Below are positions 36,984-47,579 of a stretch of 64,000 bases of DNA, in pieces. A program made the position numbers and the translations under genes. Source of the stretch: Streptomyces gossypii (lineage in GTDB: Bacteria; Actinomycetota; Actinomycetes; Streptomycetales; Streptomycetaceae); assembly GCF_025165795.1 (NCBI RefSeq), contig NZ_JAJAGO010000001.1, positions 186,001 through 250,000 on the forward strand, read 5' to 3'. Within the stretch, counting starts at the first letter, position 1. Each line of letters begins with the position of its first letter. A model generated the notes under the pieces. That model saw only the letters and a program-made list of their open reading frames with translations. It made no database searches and was not told where the DNA came from.

Positions 36984-38176
36984 CCCGGGTCCGCCCCGGA
37001 AGGCGGCCGGGGCGGGCGGCGCCCCAGACGGCGTCGCAGCGCCCCGGCCGCGGGCTCCATCCAGCGTGCCGTGAGCGGCCCGACGATGACCAGGATCAGG
37101 ACGTACGCCGCTGCCAGCGGCCCGAGCCGCGGATGCGTACCGGCCGCGAGCCCGGCGATGACGATGGAGAACTCGCCGCGCGCGACCAGCGCGCCGCCCG
37201 CGCGCCAGCGGCCCTTCGTCCTGATGCCGGCGCGCCGGGCCGCGTACCAGCCGGTGGCGATCTTCGTCAGCAGGGTGGCTCCGGCCAGCAGCAGTGCGGG
37301 CAGCAGCACCGGGGGGATGTCCGCGGGCACCGTGGAGAATCCGAAGAAGACGAAGAACAACGCGGCGAAGAGGTCCCGCAGGGGTGCCAGCAGGTTCCGT
37401 GCGTGCTCGGCGGTGTCCCCGGACAGCGCGATGCCGACGAGGAACGCGCCGACCGCGGCGGAGACCTGGAGCTTCTGGGCGAGCCCGGCGACCAGCAGGG
37501 TCAGTCCGAGGACGACGAGCAGCAGCATCTCCGGGTTGTCCGTACCGACCGCGCGGCTGATCAGCCGCCCGTGGCGGAGCGCGGTGTAGAGCACGAGCCC
37601 GACGGTGCACAGTGCGATCAGCAGGGTGACGCTGCCGCCCGCGAGGCCGACGCCCGCGAGCACGGCGGTCAGCAACGGGAGGTAGACCGCCATCGAGAGG
37701 TCTTCGAGGACGAGAACGCCCAGCACGACGGGGGTCTCACGGTTGCCGAGCCGCCCCAGGTCGGTGAGGACCTTGGCGATGACGCCGGAGGACGAGATCC
37801 AGGTCACTCCGGCCAGCGCGAGTACCGCGGCGGGGCCCCAGCCCAGCAGCAGGGCTGCGACGGCGCCGGGCGTGGCGTTCAGCAGAAGGTCGACGGCTCC
37901 GGAGGGGTACTGGGTCTTGAGGCTGCCGAAGAGTTCGGAGGCGGTGTACTCCAGGCCCAGCATGAGCAGCAGCAGGATCACGCCGATCTCGGCGCCGATC
38001 TGGAAGAAGTCCTCGCTGGCGGAGAGCTCGAAGAGGCCGCCGTGGCCGAACGCCAGTCCGCCCAGCAGATAGAGCGGGATCGGCGACATGCGGATTCTTC
38101 CGGCGAACCGGCCGATCAGTCCGAGGCCGAGGATCACGGCCCCCAGCTCGATGAGCATGATGGCCATGTCGTGCAC
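36899..38176 (-). CDS. CPA2-family cation/proton antiporter, membrane subunit
   Basis: A 425-residue protein with about 12 helices and a soluble Pro/Arg-rich tail. The KefB/KhtU pattern is seen in IGLILGLGLIGRFAGR-like N-terminus, LLLLMLGLEYTASELFG and LARGEFSIVIAGLA. It follows by 12 bases the gene for a regulatory subunit, giving the KhtTU arrangement known in potassium/proton antiport. Its final 28 codons overlap the convergent PQQ-like gene. Confidence 0.85.
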   Translation of the reverse strand: MHDMAIMLIELGAVILGLGLIGRFAGRIRMSPIPLYLLGGLAFGHGGLFELSASEDFFQIGAEIGVILLLLMLGLEYTASELFGSLKTQYPSGAVDLLLNATPGAVAALLLGWGPAAVLALAGVTWISSSGVIAKVLTDLGRLGNRETPVVLGVLVLEDLSMAVYLPLLTAVLAGVGLAGGSVTLLIALCTVGLVLYTALRHGRLISRAVGTDNPEMLLLVVLGLTLLVAGLAQKLQVSAAVGAFLVGIALSGDTAEHARNLLAPLRDLFAALFFVFFGFSTVPADIPPVLLPALLLAGATLLTKIATGWYAARRAGIRTKGRWRAGGALVARGEFSIVIAGLAAGTHPRLGPLAAAYVLILVIVGPLTARWMEPAAGALRRRLGRRPPRPPSGADPGQAPPKTTASGRPPSTSLERLRARSSPT

Positions 38177-38188
38177 GGGCGGCCTCTC

Positions 38189-38671
38189 TCAGCTGCCGGA
38201 GATGATCTCGGCCAGATCGTCGACGCCCTCCCTGGTACCGACCACCACCAGCGTGTCGCCCGCCACCAGGCGGAAGTCCGGTGCGGGAGAGGGATGGGCG
38301 CCGGTGCGGCGGAGCACGGCCACGATCGAGGCGCCGGTGCGGGTCCGCGCGTGGGTGTCGCCCAGCGGACGGCTCCGGTAGGGAGAGTTGCTGGTGACCG
38401 GGATGCGTTCGGTGACCAGTTCGAGGTCGAGTTCGTAACCCGCCCAGTGACCGGCGTCGGTGGGGGCGACGATCTCGGCGAGCGCCGCGGCCTCGTCCGG
38501 ATCGAGCGGCACGGTGGCCCGGCAGGCGTCCGGGTCCTCCGGATCGTAGAAGCCGAGGAAGCGGCGGCCGTCCTGATGCACGACAACGGAGATGTGTCTG
38601 CTTCCCTGGGCGCGCGCCGCGATGTCGTACTGGACGCCCACTCCGGGCAGTGTGGTCCGTCGGGTGGTCAT
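38189..38671 (-). CDS. Antiporter regulatory subunit (KhtT-like, TrkA-C domain)
   Basis: A 160-residue cytosolic protein. The C-terminal 75 residues form a TrkA-C/RCK-C domain (TGASIVAVLRRTGAHPSPAPDFRLVAGDTLVVVG), while the N-terminal half is the KhtT-specific region. In Bacillus the partner KhtT senses nucleotide or pH and gates KhtU. It is upstream of the membrane subunit in one unit. Confidence 0.83.
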   Translation of the reverse strand: MTTRRTTLPGVGVQYDIAARAQGSRHISVVVHQDGRRFLGFYDPEDPDACRATVPLDPDEAAALAEIVAPTDAGHWAGYELDLELVTERIPVTSNSPYRSRPLGDTHARTRTGASIVAVLRRTGAHPSPAPDFRLVAGDTLVVVGTREGVDDLAEIISGS

Positions 38672-38766
38672 TGCCGTCTCCTCCCGCAGCTTCCGCGAGC
38701 AGCCTAAGGGCTGTGCCGTGATCCCCTTCGGATCAGCGCGCGGCGGCAGCGGCCCCTATGTGACGC

Positions 38767-39846
38767 TCATCGGCCGTCCGGGTCCGATCGCTCGAGCGCG
38801 GGGCGCGGCCCGGCGGGCGTCTCCAGCAGCAGATGGTCGGCCGCCGCCGTGTCGGTGACCAGGCTCGTCACCAGCCCGGAGCGCAGTACGGCGTCGATCG
38901 CGGAGGCCTTGCGCAGCCCGCCCGCGATGGCGACGACCTCGGGGATGCGCCGCAGCCGCTCGGCCTCGACCGTGATGCAGCGCTCGCCCAGATCGCGGCC
39001 GATCCGGCGCCCCTCTGCGTCGAAGAGGTGCGCGGACATCTCGGCGGCGACCCCCAGCGAGGAGTAGTGGTCACGCTCGCGGTCGCTGAGCATGTCGTGG
39101 ACGGTGGAGACGCCGGGCTCCCACGAGCCGATCGAGACTGCGGCGACGGTGACCTTGTCGAAGTAGTCGAAGGCGCGGGAGATACCCGTCTGGCTGCGCA
39201 GCGCGGCGGCGGTTGCGGAGTCGGGGAGCAGCATCGGCGCGTAGATGGGGTGCGCCTCGCCGCCCGCCACCTCGGCGGCACGCCGGACGGCCTCGACGGA
39301 GCCGCGGTCGGCGGTGCCCGCGTCGTAGACCCCGGTGAGCTGGACGACGGTGCAGGGCGGCAGCTGCCGCAGCGCCGTGGCCATATGGATGGTGGAGCGG
39401 CCCCAGGCGAGGCCCAGCACATCGCCGTCGGTGACCAGCTCGCCCAGCAGGTCGGCGGCGACCTCGCCGAGATTCTCCGGATCGGCTGCGTCGTCGTCCG
39501 CGTCGGCCGAGTCCGTGGGCGACTCGACGACGACTGCGTGCCGCAGGCCGTAACGGGCGCGGAGCGCGTCGGAACGCTCGGCGTCCAGCTCCGCGGGCAC
39601 CCGGATCTCGATGCGCACCAAGTCGCGTTCGAGCGCCGTCTCCAGCACTCGCGCCACCTTGAAGCGGCTGACGCCGAACTCGTCCGCGATCTGGATCTTG
39701 GATTTGCCCTCGAGGTAGAAGCGCCGGGCCATCGCCGCCGCTTGAACGAGCTCGGCGGGTCCCATTCTCGTGGCTCGACCCGTCGACACCGCATTCACCT
39801 CACTGTTCAGAGTGTTCAACCGTACGCTTTTGCGTCGCGCGTTCAT
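38767..39846 (-). CDS. SorC/DeoR-type sugar-binding transcriptional regulator
   Basis: Up to 359 residues. The helix-turn-helix is KIQIADEFGVSRFKVARVLE, followed by a sugar-phosphate-binding domain (GLAWGRSTIHMATAL; AAVSIGSWEP; VVAIAGGLRKA) of the SorC family. ATG 39846 has GAGG directly adjacent; GTG 39789 with GAGGTG seven bases upstream is an equally good start and would shorten the protein by 19 residues. The effector is probably a phosphorylated sugar. It lies downstream of rpe, which may hint at pentose phosphates. Confidence 0.83.
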   Translation of the reverse strand: MNARRKSVRLNTLNSEVNAVSTGRATRMGPAELVQAAAMARRFYLEGKSKIQIADEFGVSRFKVARVLETALERDLVRIEIRVPAELDAERSDALRARYGLRHAVVVESPTDSADADDDAADPENLGEVAADLLGELVTDGDVLGLAWGRSTIHMATALRQLPPCTVVQLTGVYDAGTADRGSVEAVRRAAEVAGGEAHPIYAPMLLPDSATAAALRSQTGISRAFDYFDKVTVAAVSIGSWEPGVSTVHDMLSDRERDHYSSLGVAAEMSAHLFDAEGRRIGRDLGERCITVEAERLRRIPEVVAIAGGLRKASAIDAVLRSGLVTSLVTDTAAADHLLLETPAGPRPALERSDPDGR

Positions 39847-39997
39847 CCTCGCAGATAGCGCGTGACCTTGATCGGTCTCATGCACGGTGCACCGAAGGAA
39901 ACTGCCGGGCAGCCAGGAGAAACGGGCAGCACGAAGGAGACCCCCGCGCGAGCGCGCGCAGGCGCGAGCGGGCGGTCTCCGAAGCGTGCTCGGGCGG

Positions 39998-40675
39998 TCA
40001 GTGGGCGTGCGCCCCGCGCGCCGCCGCCTCCCCCGCCTGGGTGCGCAGCGCCCGCACGGCCGCGGCCGGGTCGTCCGCGCCGTACACCGCGGAGCCCGCG
40101 ACGAAGACGTCCGCCCCGGCCTCGGCGCACCGCTCGATGGTGTCGGCCGAGACTCCCCCGTCCACCTGGAGCCACATCTGGAGCCCGTGCTTGTCGATGA
40201 GCTGCCTGGTACGGCGGATCTTCGGCAGCATGATGTCCAGGAATGCCTGCCCCCCGAAGCCGGGCTCCACGGTCATCACCAGGAGCATGTCGAGCTCCGG
40301 CAGCAGATCCTCCCAGGGCTCGATCGGCGTGGCGGGCTTCAGCGCCATCGACGCCCGCGCCCCCTTGGCCCGGATCTCACGCGCCAGGCGTACCGGCGCG
40401 GCGGCGGCCTCGGCGTGGAAGGTCACCGACCCGGCCCCGGCCTCGACGTACTGAGGCGCCCATCGGTCCGGGGCTTCGATCATCAGATGGCAGTCCAGCG
40501 GAGTGCCGGTCGCCTTGCTGAGGGCTTCGACGACCGGGACACCGAGGGTGAGGTTCGGGACGAAGTGGTTGTCCATCACGTCGACGTGCAGCCAGTCGGC
40601 GCCGTCCACCGCCCGTGCCTCCTCGGCGAGGCGGGCGAAGTCCGCGGACAGGATGCTGGGATTGATCTGGGCCAT
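39998..40675 (-). CDS. rpe: Ribulose-phosphate 3-epimerase
   Basis: A 225-residue TIM-barrel enzyme interconverting ribulose 5-phosphate and xylulose 5-phosphate. It has all metal and phosphate motifs: [35 protein letters not shown] and QVDGGV. It ends 151 bases before the SorC-type gene and follows rsmB by 53 bases. Confidence 0.94.
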   Translation of the reverse strand: MAQINPSILSADFARLAEEARAVDGADWLHVDVMDNHFVPNLTLGVPVVEALSKATGTPLDCHLMIEAPDRWAPQYVEAGAGSVTFHAEAAAAPVRLAREIRAKGARASMALKPATPIEPWEDLLPELDMLLVMTVEPGFGGQAFLDIMLPKIRRTRQLIDKHGLQMWLQVDGGVSADTIERCAEAGADVFVAGSAVYGADDPAAAVRALRTQAGEAAARGAHAH

Positions 40676-40728
40676 GGCTCCAGTATCCCGCCCGCCCGCG
40701 GTGGCCTGCGCCCGGGGGCGGGCGGCCG

Positions 40729-42138
40729 TCAGGCCGTGCGGCGCAGCAGTGCGAGATACATCGCGTCCGTGCCGTGCCGGTGGGGCCACAGCTGTACGTC
40801 GGGGCCGTCACCGAGCTGCTCCACGCCGGGCATCAGGGGCCGGGCGTCGATGAGTTCGGTGCCGGGGCGGCGCTTGCGCACGTCGTCGACGACCGCGCGG
40901 GTCTCCGCCAGGTGCGGCGAGCAGGTGGCGTAGCCGACGATCCCGCCGGGCCGCACGGCGTTGAGCGCCTGTTCGAGCAGTCCCCGCTGGAGCGGTGCGA
41001 AGCGGTCCAGGTCCTCCGGGCGGCGGCGCCAGCGGGACTCCGGGCGACGGCGCAGCGCCCCCAGCCCGGTGCACGGCACGTCCAGCAGCACGCGGTCGAA
41101 GGTGCCGGGCAGCCAGCTGGGCCGGGTGCTGTCAGCGATGACGACCTGGTACGGGCCCGGGTTCCCGGCCAGTGCGCGGGCAACGAGCCGGGCGCGGTGC
41201 GGCTGCTTCTCGACGGCGGTCAGCGCGGCGCCGCGCTCCGCGGCCAGGGCGGCCAGCAGGGCGGCCTTGCCGCCGGGCCCGGCGCAGGCGTCGAGCCAGC
41301 GCCGGTCGCTGCCCTCCAGCGGGGCGGCGGCGAGCGCGAGGGCGACCAGCTGGCTGCCCTCGTCCTGCACACCGGCACGGCCCTCCCGTACGGCCTCCAC
41401 GGCGCCGGGCTCCCCGCCCTCGGTGAGGCGCACGGCGTAGGGGGACCAGCGGCCGGGCTCCGTGCCGTCGCCGGCCAGCAGTTCGTCGGCGGTGGCGCGG
41501 CCGGGGCGGGCGACCAGGGTGACCGCCGGACGCTCGTTGTCCGCTTCGAGCAGCTCCTCCATGCCCGCGCGCCCGCCGCCCAGTGCGTCCCAGAGCGCGG
41601 AGACGATCCAGCGGGGGTGCCCGTGCCGGATGCCGAGACATTCCTCGGCATCGTCCTCGTACGCGGGTGCGACGCGTTCCAGCCAGCCGTCGAGGTCCTC
41701 GGCGGCGATCTTCCGCAGCACCGCGTTGACGAACTTCGCGCGGCCGTCGCCGAGCACCACCCGCGCCAGTTCGACGGTGGCGCTCACGGCGGCGTGGGTG
41801 GGGATGCGGGTGCCGAGCAGCTGGTGCGCGCCGAGGGTGAGCACGTCGAGGACGGGCGGGTCGACCTCGCGCAGCGGCCGGTCGATGCAGCGCCCGATGA
41901 CCACGTCGTAGGTGCCCTGGCGGCGCAGCGTGCCGTAGACCAGCTCGGTGGCGAAGGCGGCGTCGCGGGCGTCGAGATCACCGGACTCGCGGCCCTTGGC
42001 CAGCATGGGCGGCAGTACGAGGTTGGCGTAGGCGTCGCGCTCGTCGACGGCGCGCAGCGCCTCGAAGGCGAGGACGCGGACCGGGTCCTTCTTGGGGCGG
42101 CGGTAGGGCTTGGCGGGACGGCGCGGCCTGGTGCTCAC
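40729..42138 (-). CDS. rsmB: RsmB/NOP-family rRNA cytosine-C5 methyltransferase
   Basis: A 469-residue protein. The N-terminal NusB-like RNA-binding domain ([20 protein letters not shown]) precedes a SAM domain with [13 protein letters not shown], the motif-IV Cys in DVPCTGLG and the nucleophile in [10 protein letters not shown]. It methylates a cytosine of 16S rRNA, C967 in E. coli. GTG 42138 is the start. Grouped with fmt upstream and rpe downstream, a usual actinobacterial arrangement. Confidence 0.9.
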   Translation of the reverse strand: MSTRPRRPAKPYRRPKKDPVRVLAFEALRAVDERDAYANLVLPPMLAKGRESGDLDARDAAFATELVYGTLRRQGTYDVVIGRCIDRPLREVDPPVLDVLTLGAHQLLGTRIPTHAAVSATVELARVVLGDGRAKFVNAVLRKIAAEDLDGWLERVAPAYEDDAEECLGIRHGHPRWIVSALWDALGGGRAGMEELLEADNERPAVTLVARPGRATADELLAGDGTEPGRWSPYAVRLTEGGEPGAVEAVREGRAGVQDEGSQLVALALAAAPLEGSDRRWLDACAGPGGKAALLAALAAERGAALTAVEKQPHRARLVARALAGNPGPYQVVIADSTRPSWLPGTFDRVLLDVPCTGLGALRRRPESRWRRRPEDLDRFAPLQRGLLEQALNAVRPGGIVGYATCSPHLAETRAVVDDVRKRRPGTELIDARPLMPGVEQLGDGPDVQLWPHRHGTDAMYLALLRRTA

Positions 42139-42276
42139 GGGTGAAGGTGCTCCGGATCTGCGGTGACGGGTACGGCCAGCCTACGTGCGCGGGTGTCGCC
42201 GTGCGCGCGGGCGGGGGCGGCAGGCGGCGTCACGGGCGCACCCGGTCACCGCGCATCCGGTCACCACGCCGCGGGG

Positions 42277-43221
42277 TCACTGCGCGGCAGGCTCCCCCAG
42301 CCGCTCGCCCGACCCGATCCGCACGCCGCGCGCCCAGTCCGCAGCCTTCATCGGCTTCTTGCCCTGCGGCTGCACCCACTGCAGCCGCACGGCATGCGAG
42401 GCGGTGCCCACGTGCACGGTGTTCTTGCCGACCGCCAGCTCACCGGGCGCCAGATCCGTACGGTCGCGGTCGAGTTCGACGGAGCGCACCTTGAGCCGCT
42501 CACCGCGGAAGAGCGTCCACGCGCCGGGTGCGGGCCAGCAGCCGCGCACGATCCGGTCGACCCGCAGGGCGGGCACCGTCCAGTCGATCCGGGCATCCTC
42601 GACGGCGATCTTCGGGGCGTGGCTGACGCCCTCCTCCGCCTGCGGGACGGCTTCCAGCGAGCCGTCCTCGATGCCGTCCATGGTCGCCGCCAGCAGACCG
42701 CTGCCTGCGAACGCGAGCCGGGTGAGCAGATCACCGCTGGTGTCGGTGGACCGCACCTCCTCGGTCAGCATGCCGTAGACCGGCCCGTCGTCCAGGCCCT
42801 TCCCGATCAGGAAGGTGGTGGCACCGGTCACCTCGTCGCCGGCGATCAGGGCGTGCTGTACGGGGGCGGCGCCCCGCCAGGCGGGCAGCAGGGAGAAGTG
42901 CAGGTTCACCCAGCCATGGGCGGGGATCTCCAGAGCGGCCGGGGGCAGGATCGCACCGTAGGCGACGACGGGGCAGCAGTCGGGGGCGATCTGCCGCAGC
43001 CGGTCGAGGAAGTCGGGGTCGCGCGGACGCGCGGGCCGCAGTACCTCGATGCCTGCCTCGGCGGCCCGCTGGGCGACCGGGCTGGCGACGAGGTGCCGCC
43101 CCCGCCCGGAGGGCGCGTCGGGGCGGGTGACCACGGCGACGACCTCGTGCCGGCCGGATGCGAGCAGGGCGTCCAGGGCGGGTACGGCGACCTCGGGGGT
43201 CCCGGCGAACACGAGCCTCAT
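42277..43221 (-). CDS. fmt: Methionyl-tRNA formyltransferase
   Basis: A 314-residue enzyme that formylates initiator Met-tRNA. The N-terminus [19 protein letters not shown] and the folate-site motif [20 protein letters not shown] are diagnostic; the C-terminal domain (about 205-300) binds tRNA. It is upstream of rsmB in the same direction. Confidence 0.94.
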   Translation of the reverse strand: MRLVFAGTPEVAVPALDALLASGRHEVVAVVTRPDAPSGRGRHLVASPVAQRAAEAGIEVLRPARPRDPDFLDRLRQIAPDCCPVVAYGAILPPAALEIPAHGWVNLHFSLLPAWRGAAPVQHALIAGDEVTGATTFLIGKGLDDGPVYGMLTEEVRSTDTSGDLLTRLAFAGSGLLAATMDGIEDGSLEAVPQAEEGVSHAPKIAVEDARIDWTVPALRVDRIVRGCWPAPGAWTLFRGERLKVRSVELDRDRTDLAPGELAVGKNTVHVGTASHAVRLQWVQPQGKKPMKAADWARGVRIGSGERLGEPAAQ

Positions 43222-44145
<924 letters not shown>

Positions 44146-44327
44146 TCGCCCTCCCCCGCGCCTTCCCGGACCCGCTTCCGGGAGACGGGGCGCCGCCCAA
44201 CGCGGGCGAGGGAGGGGGCCGCCGCAGGCGCCTGTCTGCGGGGCTCAACGCCGGTGCGAGCGTGGTGTTCTGCGGTTTCGCCGCCAAGCTCGCCACCACG
44301 AGCTGAGGAGCGTACCCCGGTCCGGTG

Positions 44328-46484
44328 TCAGCCGATGTCGGGGGGATCGACCCGCAGTTGCACCACTGGTCCCGCCCGGCGGGTGAGCCGACGGGACTGC
44401 GCCGTCTTGAGCGCGGCGGCGAGCGCCGCGCCCCTGCCCGGTGGCACCCGGACGAGCGCGCGTTCCCGCTGCTCCCCCACGGCTCCGCCCGCGGCTGCTC
44501 TCGCACCCCGGGCCGCCGCACCCTGCCGCGCGGGCGGCAGGGGCACCGGCCCCAGAACCTCGGCCTCCACGGGGAGTTCCGTCTCGGCGAGGTACTCGGC
44601 AACCGCCTCTGACGGCCCGCTGACCGCCGCCATCCGCGAGACCGGCGGAAACCCCAACTCCGCCCGCTCCGCCAGCTCACGCATCGCGTGGCCGACCGGG
44701 TCCCAGCGCACCAGCGCCTGGACGGGCCGCAAGGTCGGCTCGGCCACGACGACGACCGTGCCGCCCTCTCCCGCACAGCGCACCAGCGCCGCCGCGTCCA
44801 GCCAGCGGTGCAGCGCCTCCTCGTCGGCGCGCAGATCGGGGCGGCCCAGCAGCGCCCAGCCGTCCAGCAGCAGCGCCGCCGCGTAGCCCGGGCCGCCGGC
44901 GGGGGGCTCCGCGCCGGGAGTGGAGACCACCAGTGCGGGGCCGTCCGGCACGGAATCCAGAATGTGGTCCCGCCCCGAGGTGCGGACGGGCACGGACGGG
45001 AAGGCACGCCCCAGCTCCTCGGCCGTGCGCCGGGCCCCGAAGACCTGCGCGCGCAGCCGGACACCGCCGCATTCCGGGCACCGCCAGCCGTCCTCCGCAC
45101 GCGCGCACCAGGCGCAGCGCAGTGCCTCGCGGGCGCCGACCGCCTCCAGCGGGCCGTGGCACTGAACACAGCGGGCGGGCGTACGGCAGCGCTCACAGGC
45201 GAGCCGGGGCACGTAACCCCTGCGCGGCACCTGGACCAGGACCGGGCCGTGCTCCAGCGCCTCCCGGACGGTCTGCCAGGCCAGCGTGGGCAGTCGGGCG
45301 GCGCGGGCCGCCGGGTCGCGGCCCTCGTCGCCGTCACCGACGGTACGGATTCGGGGGGCGCTCGCCCGCACCGTCTCCCGGTCCGCCGCCAGCGGGCGGG
45401 CCCAGCCCGACTCGACGAGCTGCGCGGCCTCCACCGTGCACGCGTGCGCACCGAGCAGGAACGCGGACTTCTCGTGCGCCGCGCGCAGCAGCAGTACCTC
45501 GCGGGCATGCGGCTGCGGAGCGCGGTCATCGCTGTGGCCGGACTCGCCGTCGTCCCAGATCGCGGCAAGGCCCAGATCGCGTATGGGGGCGAACATCGCC
45601 GCCCGGGTGCCGATCACCGCACGGACGCTGCCTCGGCTGACCGCCAGCCAGCGCCGGTAGCGCGCCTCGGGGCCCGCGTCGGCGGTGAGCAGCACATGGC
45701 GGCCCTTGCCGAGCAGCTCCGTCAGCGCGGCGTCGGCGCGCGCGGCGGCCCGCCCGTCGGGCAGTACGGCGAGCGCGCCGCGCCCGGAGGCGAGCGTGGC
45801 GGTCATGGCGCGGGCCAGCTCATCCGGCCATCGGGGGCCGGGCAGCGCCGTCCACACCGCGCGCGGGGCTCCGCCCTCGGCGAGCGCGCGCAGAAAGGCG
45901 GGGCCCTGCGGATAGCGCGACCAGCCGCCCGGCTCGGGCACCGCGGGCGGTTCCCCCGGCGGCACCGCTGCGGCCTTCTCCGCCCTGGCCATCCGGGGCG
46001 GCACGGCGAGCTGCACGACATCGGCCAGCGAGCCCGCGTACCGGTCGGCGACCGCACGGCACAGCAGCAACAGCTCGGGGGGCAGTACGCGTTCGGGTGA
46101 GAGGACCTGGGCGAGCGGGGCAAGCGCACCGGGGAAGTCACTCTCCTCGACGCGCTCGACGATGAAGCCGTTGATCAGCCCGCCGCCCTCGCGGCGCCCC
46201 TCCCGCTCCCCCGCCCCGAACCGCACCCGCACCCGCACACCCGGCTGGGCCTCCTCGTCCATCGCGGCGGGCACGGCGTAGTCGAAATACCGGTCGAGAT
46301 GGACGAGCCCCTTGTCGACAAGCACCCGGGCCACCGGCCGCCGCTCGGCGAGAGCGGCCCCCCGCCAGGTGCGCGGCCTGGCCTTCGGCTCCCTGGCGGC
46401 CTTGCGGACCGTCTCCCGCAGCAGCGCAAGCTGCTCCGGCGGCTCTGCCGCGGAGCGCCCGGGTCGACCGTTGTCGCTGCTCAC
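44328..46484 (-). CDS. priA: Primosomal protein N' (PriA), actinobacterial type
   Basis: A 718-residue replication-restart protein. The N-terminal DNA-binding domain begins VLVDKGLVHLDRYFDYAVP; the zinc-binding cysteines are visible in CERCRTPARCVQC, LRCAWC and WRCPECGG. The helicase Walker A consensus GxGKT is absent: the region ALPGPRWPDELARAM stands in its place, a known loss in actinobacterial PriA, so ATP-driven unwinding is unlikely. GTG 46484 is the chosen start. Confidence 0.87.
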   Translation of the reverse strand: MSSDNGRPGRSAAEPPEQLALLRETVRKAAREPKARPRTWRGAALAERRPVARVLVDKGLVHLDRYFDYAVPAAMDEEAQPGVRVRVRFGAGEREGRREGGGLINGFIVERVEESDFPGALAPLAQVLSPERVLPPELLLLCRAVADRYAGSLADVVQLAVPPRMARAEKAAAVPPGEPPAVPEPGGWSRYPQGPAFLRALAEGGAPRAVWTALPGPRWPDELARAMTATLASGRGALAVLPDGRAAARADAALTELLGKGRHVLLTADAGPEARYRRWLAVSRGSVRAVIGTRAAMFAPIRDLGLAAIWDDGESGHSDDRAPQPHAREVLLLRAAHEKSAFLLGAHACTVEAAQLVESGWARPLAADRETVRASAPRIRTVGDGDEGRDPAARAARLPTLAWQTVREALEHGPVLVQVPRRGYVPRLACERCRTPARCVQCHGPLEAVGAREALRCAWCARAEDGWRCPECGGVRLRAQVFGARRTAEELGRAFPSVPVRTSGRDHILDSVPDGPALVVSTPGAEPPAGGPGYAAALLLDGWALLGRPDLRADEEALHRWLDAAALVRCAGEGGTVVVVAEPTLRPVQALVRWDPVGHAMRELAERAELGFPPVSRMAAVSGPSEAVAEYLAETELPVEAEVLGPVPLPPARQGAAARGARAAAGGAVGEQRERALVRVPPGRGAALAAALKTAQSRRLTRRAGPVVQLRVDPPDIG

Positions 46485-46881
46485 AGCCTCAGTATTAGCA
46501 GACGGGACTGACAGCGGGAGAGGGCCTCCGAGCGACCGGCCCACCACCGCGTACGAGGCAGTGCCCCACGCCCGGCACACCGGCTCGTAGGCACCCTGCG
46601 CCGAGTCCGCACCGTGGCACGCGACGGTGGATTCCGCGTCCTCAGCCGCCGTCTCCCTGAACTGGGGAAGCGTCGCTGCACCGCCGGTCCGGACGGTGAC
46701 ACTGTCGGCGCACTTCTCGTCGGCAACCGGACCCTTCGCGGCAGGATCCGTACGAGGGCACCCCGGGCGAAGGCGGAGTGGCATACGTGAGCTTCGCCCG
46801 GTTGGCCGTGCGTGGCAGGCAGAGGTGCCGCGCGGGGGTGACGGTGGGGTTGTCTGCAGACCTCTGTCAGAGGAGTTGTTC
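46485..46881. other. Intergenic region upstream of priA and the small membrane-protein gene
   Basis: No gene was recognised. A perfect palindrome, CCTCTGTCAGAGG (46861-46873), overlaps the ribosome site of the plus-strand small gene. Confidence 0.5.
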
Positions 46882-47100
46882 ATGATCATCAAGAAGTTGC
46901 ACGAGGCGGGGTTGCGCAGTGACCACGCCTACACGGCCGCTGTCGCCTCGATCGGTCTGTCGTTCCTGTCCTGGGCGGCGTCGGTCAAGGGAGAATCAGC
47001 CGGCATGGATCGCGCCGACCGCTGGGGGATCTTCGTCGGTGAGTGGGCGCCCACGTTCTTCGGCCTGGGGCTCGCGCTGGCCCAGTACGAGAAGGACTGA
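46882..47100 (+). CDS. Small conserved membrane protein
   Basis: A 72-residue protein; GAGGAG precedes ATG 46882. It starts MIIKKLHEAGLRSDHAYTAA, has one hydrophobic stretch (AVASIGLSFLSWAASV) and a second weaker one (GEWAPTFFGLGLALA). Similar short proteins occur in other Streptomyces. Function unknown. The terminator at 47118 closes its transcript. Confidence 0.65.
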   Translation: MIIKKLHEAGLRSDHAYTAAVASIGLSFLSWAASVKGESAGMDRADRWGIFVGEWAPTFFGLGLALAQYEKD

Positions 47101-47117
47101 CGACGCGGTCCTCGTTT

Positions 47118-47148
47118 CCGTGGGGCCGGCCGACGGCCGGCCCCACGG
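47118..47148 (+). terminator. Perfect 14-bp hairpin terminator
   Basis: CCGTGGGGCCGGCC and GGCCGGCCCCACGG pair fully around the three-base loop GAC, 18 bases past the small membrane-protein stop. Confidence 0.82.
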
Positions 47149-47220
47149 GAGTGAGGGAAGGCGGGTCCGAGGACTGAGGTCGGCGGCGGAACAGACGGCG
47201 CCGCGATGCGGTGCCGCTCC

Positions 47221-47276
47221 GCCTTGGGCCGCTCGGCCACACCGGCCACGAGGCCGGCGACGGGATTTGAACCCGT
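47221..47276 (-). other. tRNA-like halves in permuted order
   Basis: On the minus strand a perfect T arm (ACGGG-TTCAAAT-CCCGT, 47276-47260) is followed by an acceptor-like strand CGCCGGC, then TCGT-containing linker and GCCGGTG, which pairs with CGCCGGC at all seven positions (one G-U). Next comes TG and a class-II D arm, GCC-GAGCGGCCCAA-GGC. The 3' half thus precedes the 5' half. A matching anticodon stem was not found, so it may be a degraded tRNA or attachment site rather than a working tRNA. Confidence 0.35.
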
Positions 47277-47405
47277 GGAGAGATATCTGATCACTCAAGA
47301 AGTATCCGCCGCCTTCGCACCGGACCCGCCGGTGCCAGCGTACGGGCGCGGGCACGGGCGCGCGAGGCGGTTTGCCGGGACCGCCGGGCGGCGGCGCGAC
47401 GCGGC

Positions 47406-47446
47406 CGAGGCCCGGCCGCCCCCGGCGAGGGGACGGCCGGGCCTCG
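47406..47446 (-). terminator. First hairpin downstream of metK
   Basis: CGAGGCCCGGCCG pairs fully with CGGCCGGGCCTCG around a 15-base loop. It is the more distal of two adjoining hairpins. Confidence 0.65.
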
Positions 47447-47447
47447 G

Positions 47448-47486
47448 GCACCGTGTCCGGCACGGTGTGCGCGCCGGACACGGTGC
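47448..47486 (-). terminator. Second hairpin downstream of metK
   Basis: GCACCGTGTCCGG pairs fully with CCGGACACGGTGC around a 13-base loop, one base from the first hairpin and about 95 bases past the metK stop. Confidence 0.68.
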
Positions 47487-47579
47487 GGGGGCTCAGTGCC
47501 GTGACCGGCAGGGTCCTTGTAACGGAGCTGCCGACGCGCGCAGAGCGGCACGACGGGGCGAACCCTGCCGGGAGCGGCG

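Larger units (their letters stand above)
47101..47579. other. Structured non-coding region between the small gene and metK
   Basis: No protein gene. It is crowded with structures: a terminator at 47118-47148, permuted tRNA-like sequence at 47221-47276, a 7-bp hairpin at 47317-47335, and two adjoining hairpins at 47406-47486 behind metK. Confidence 0.55.
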
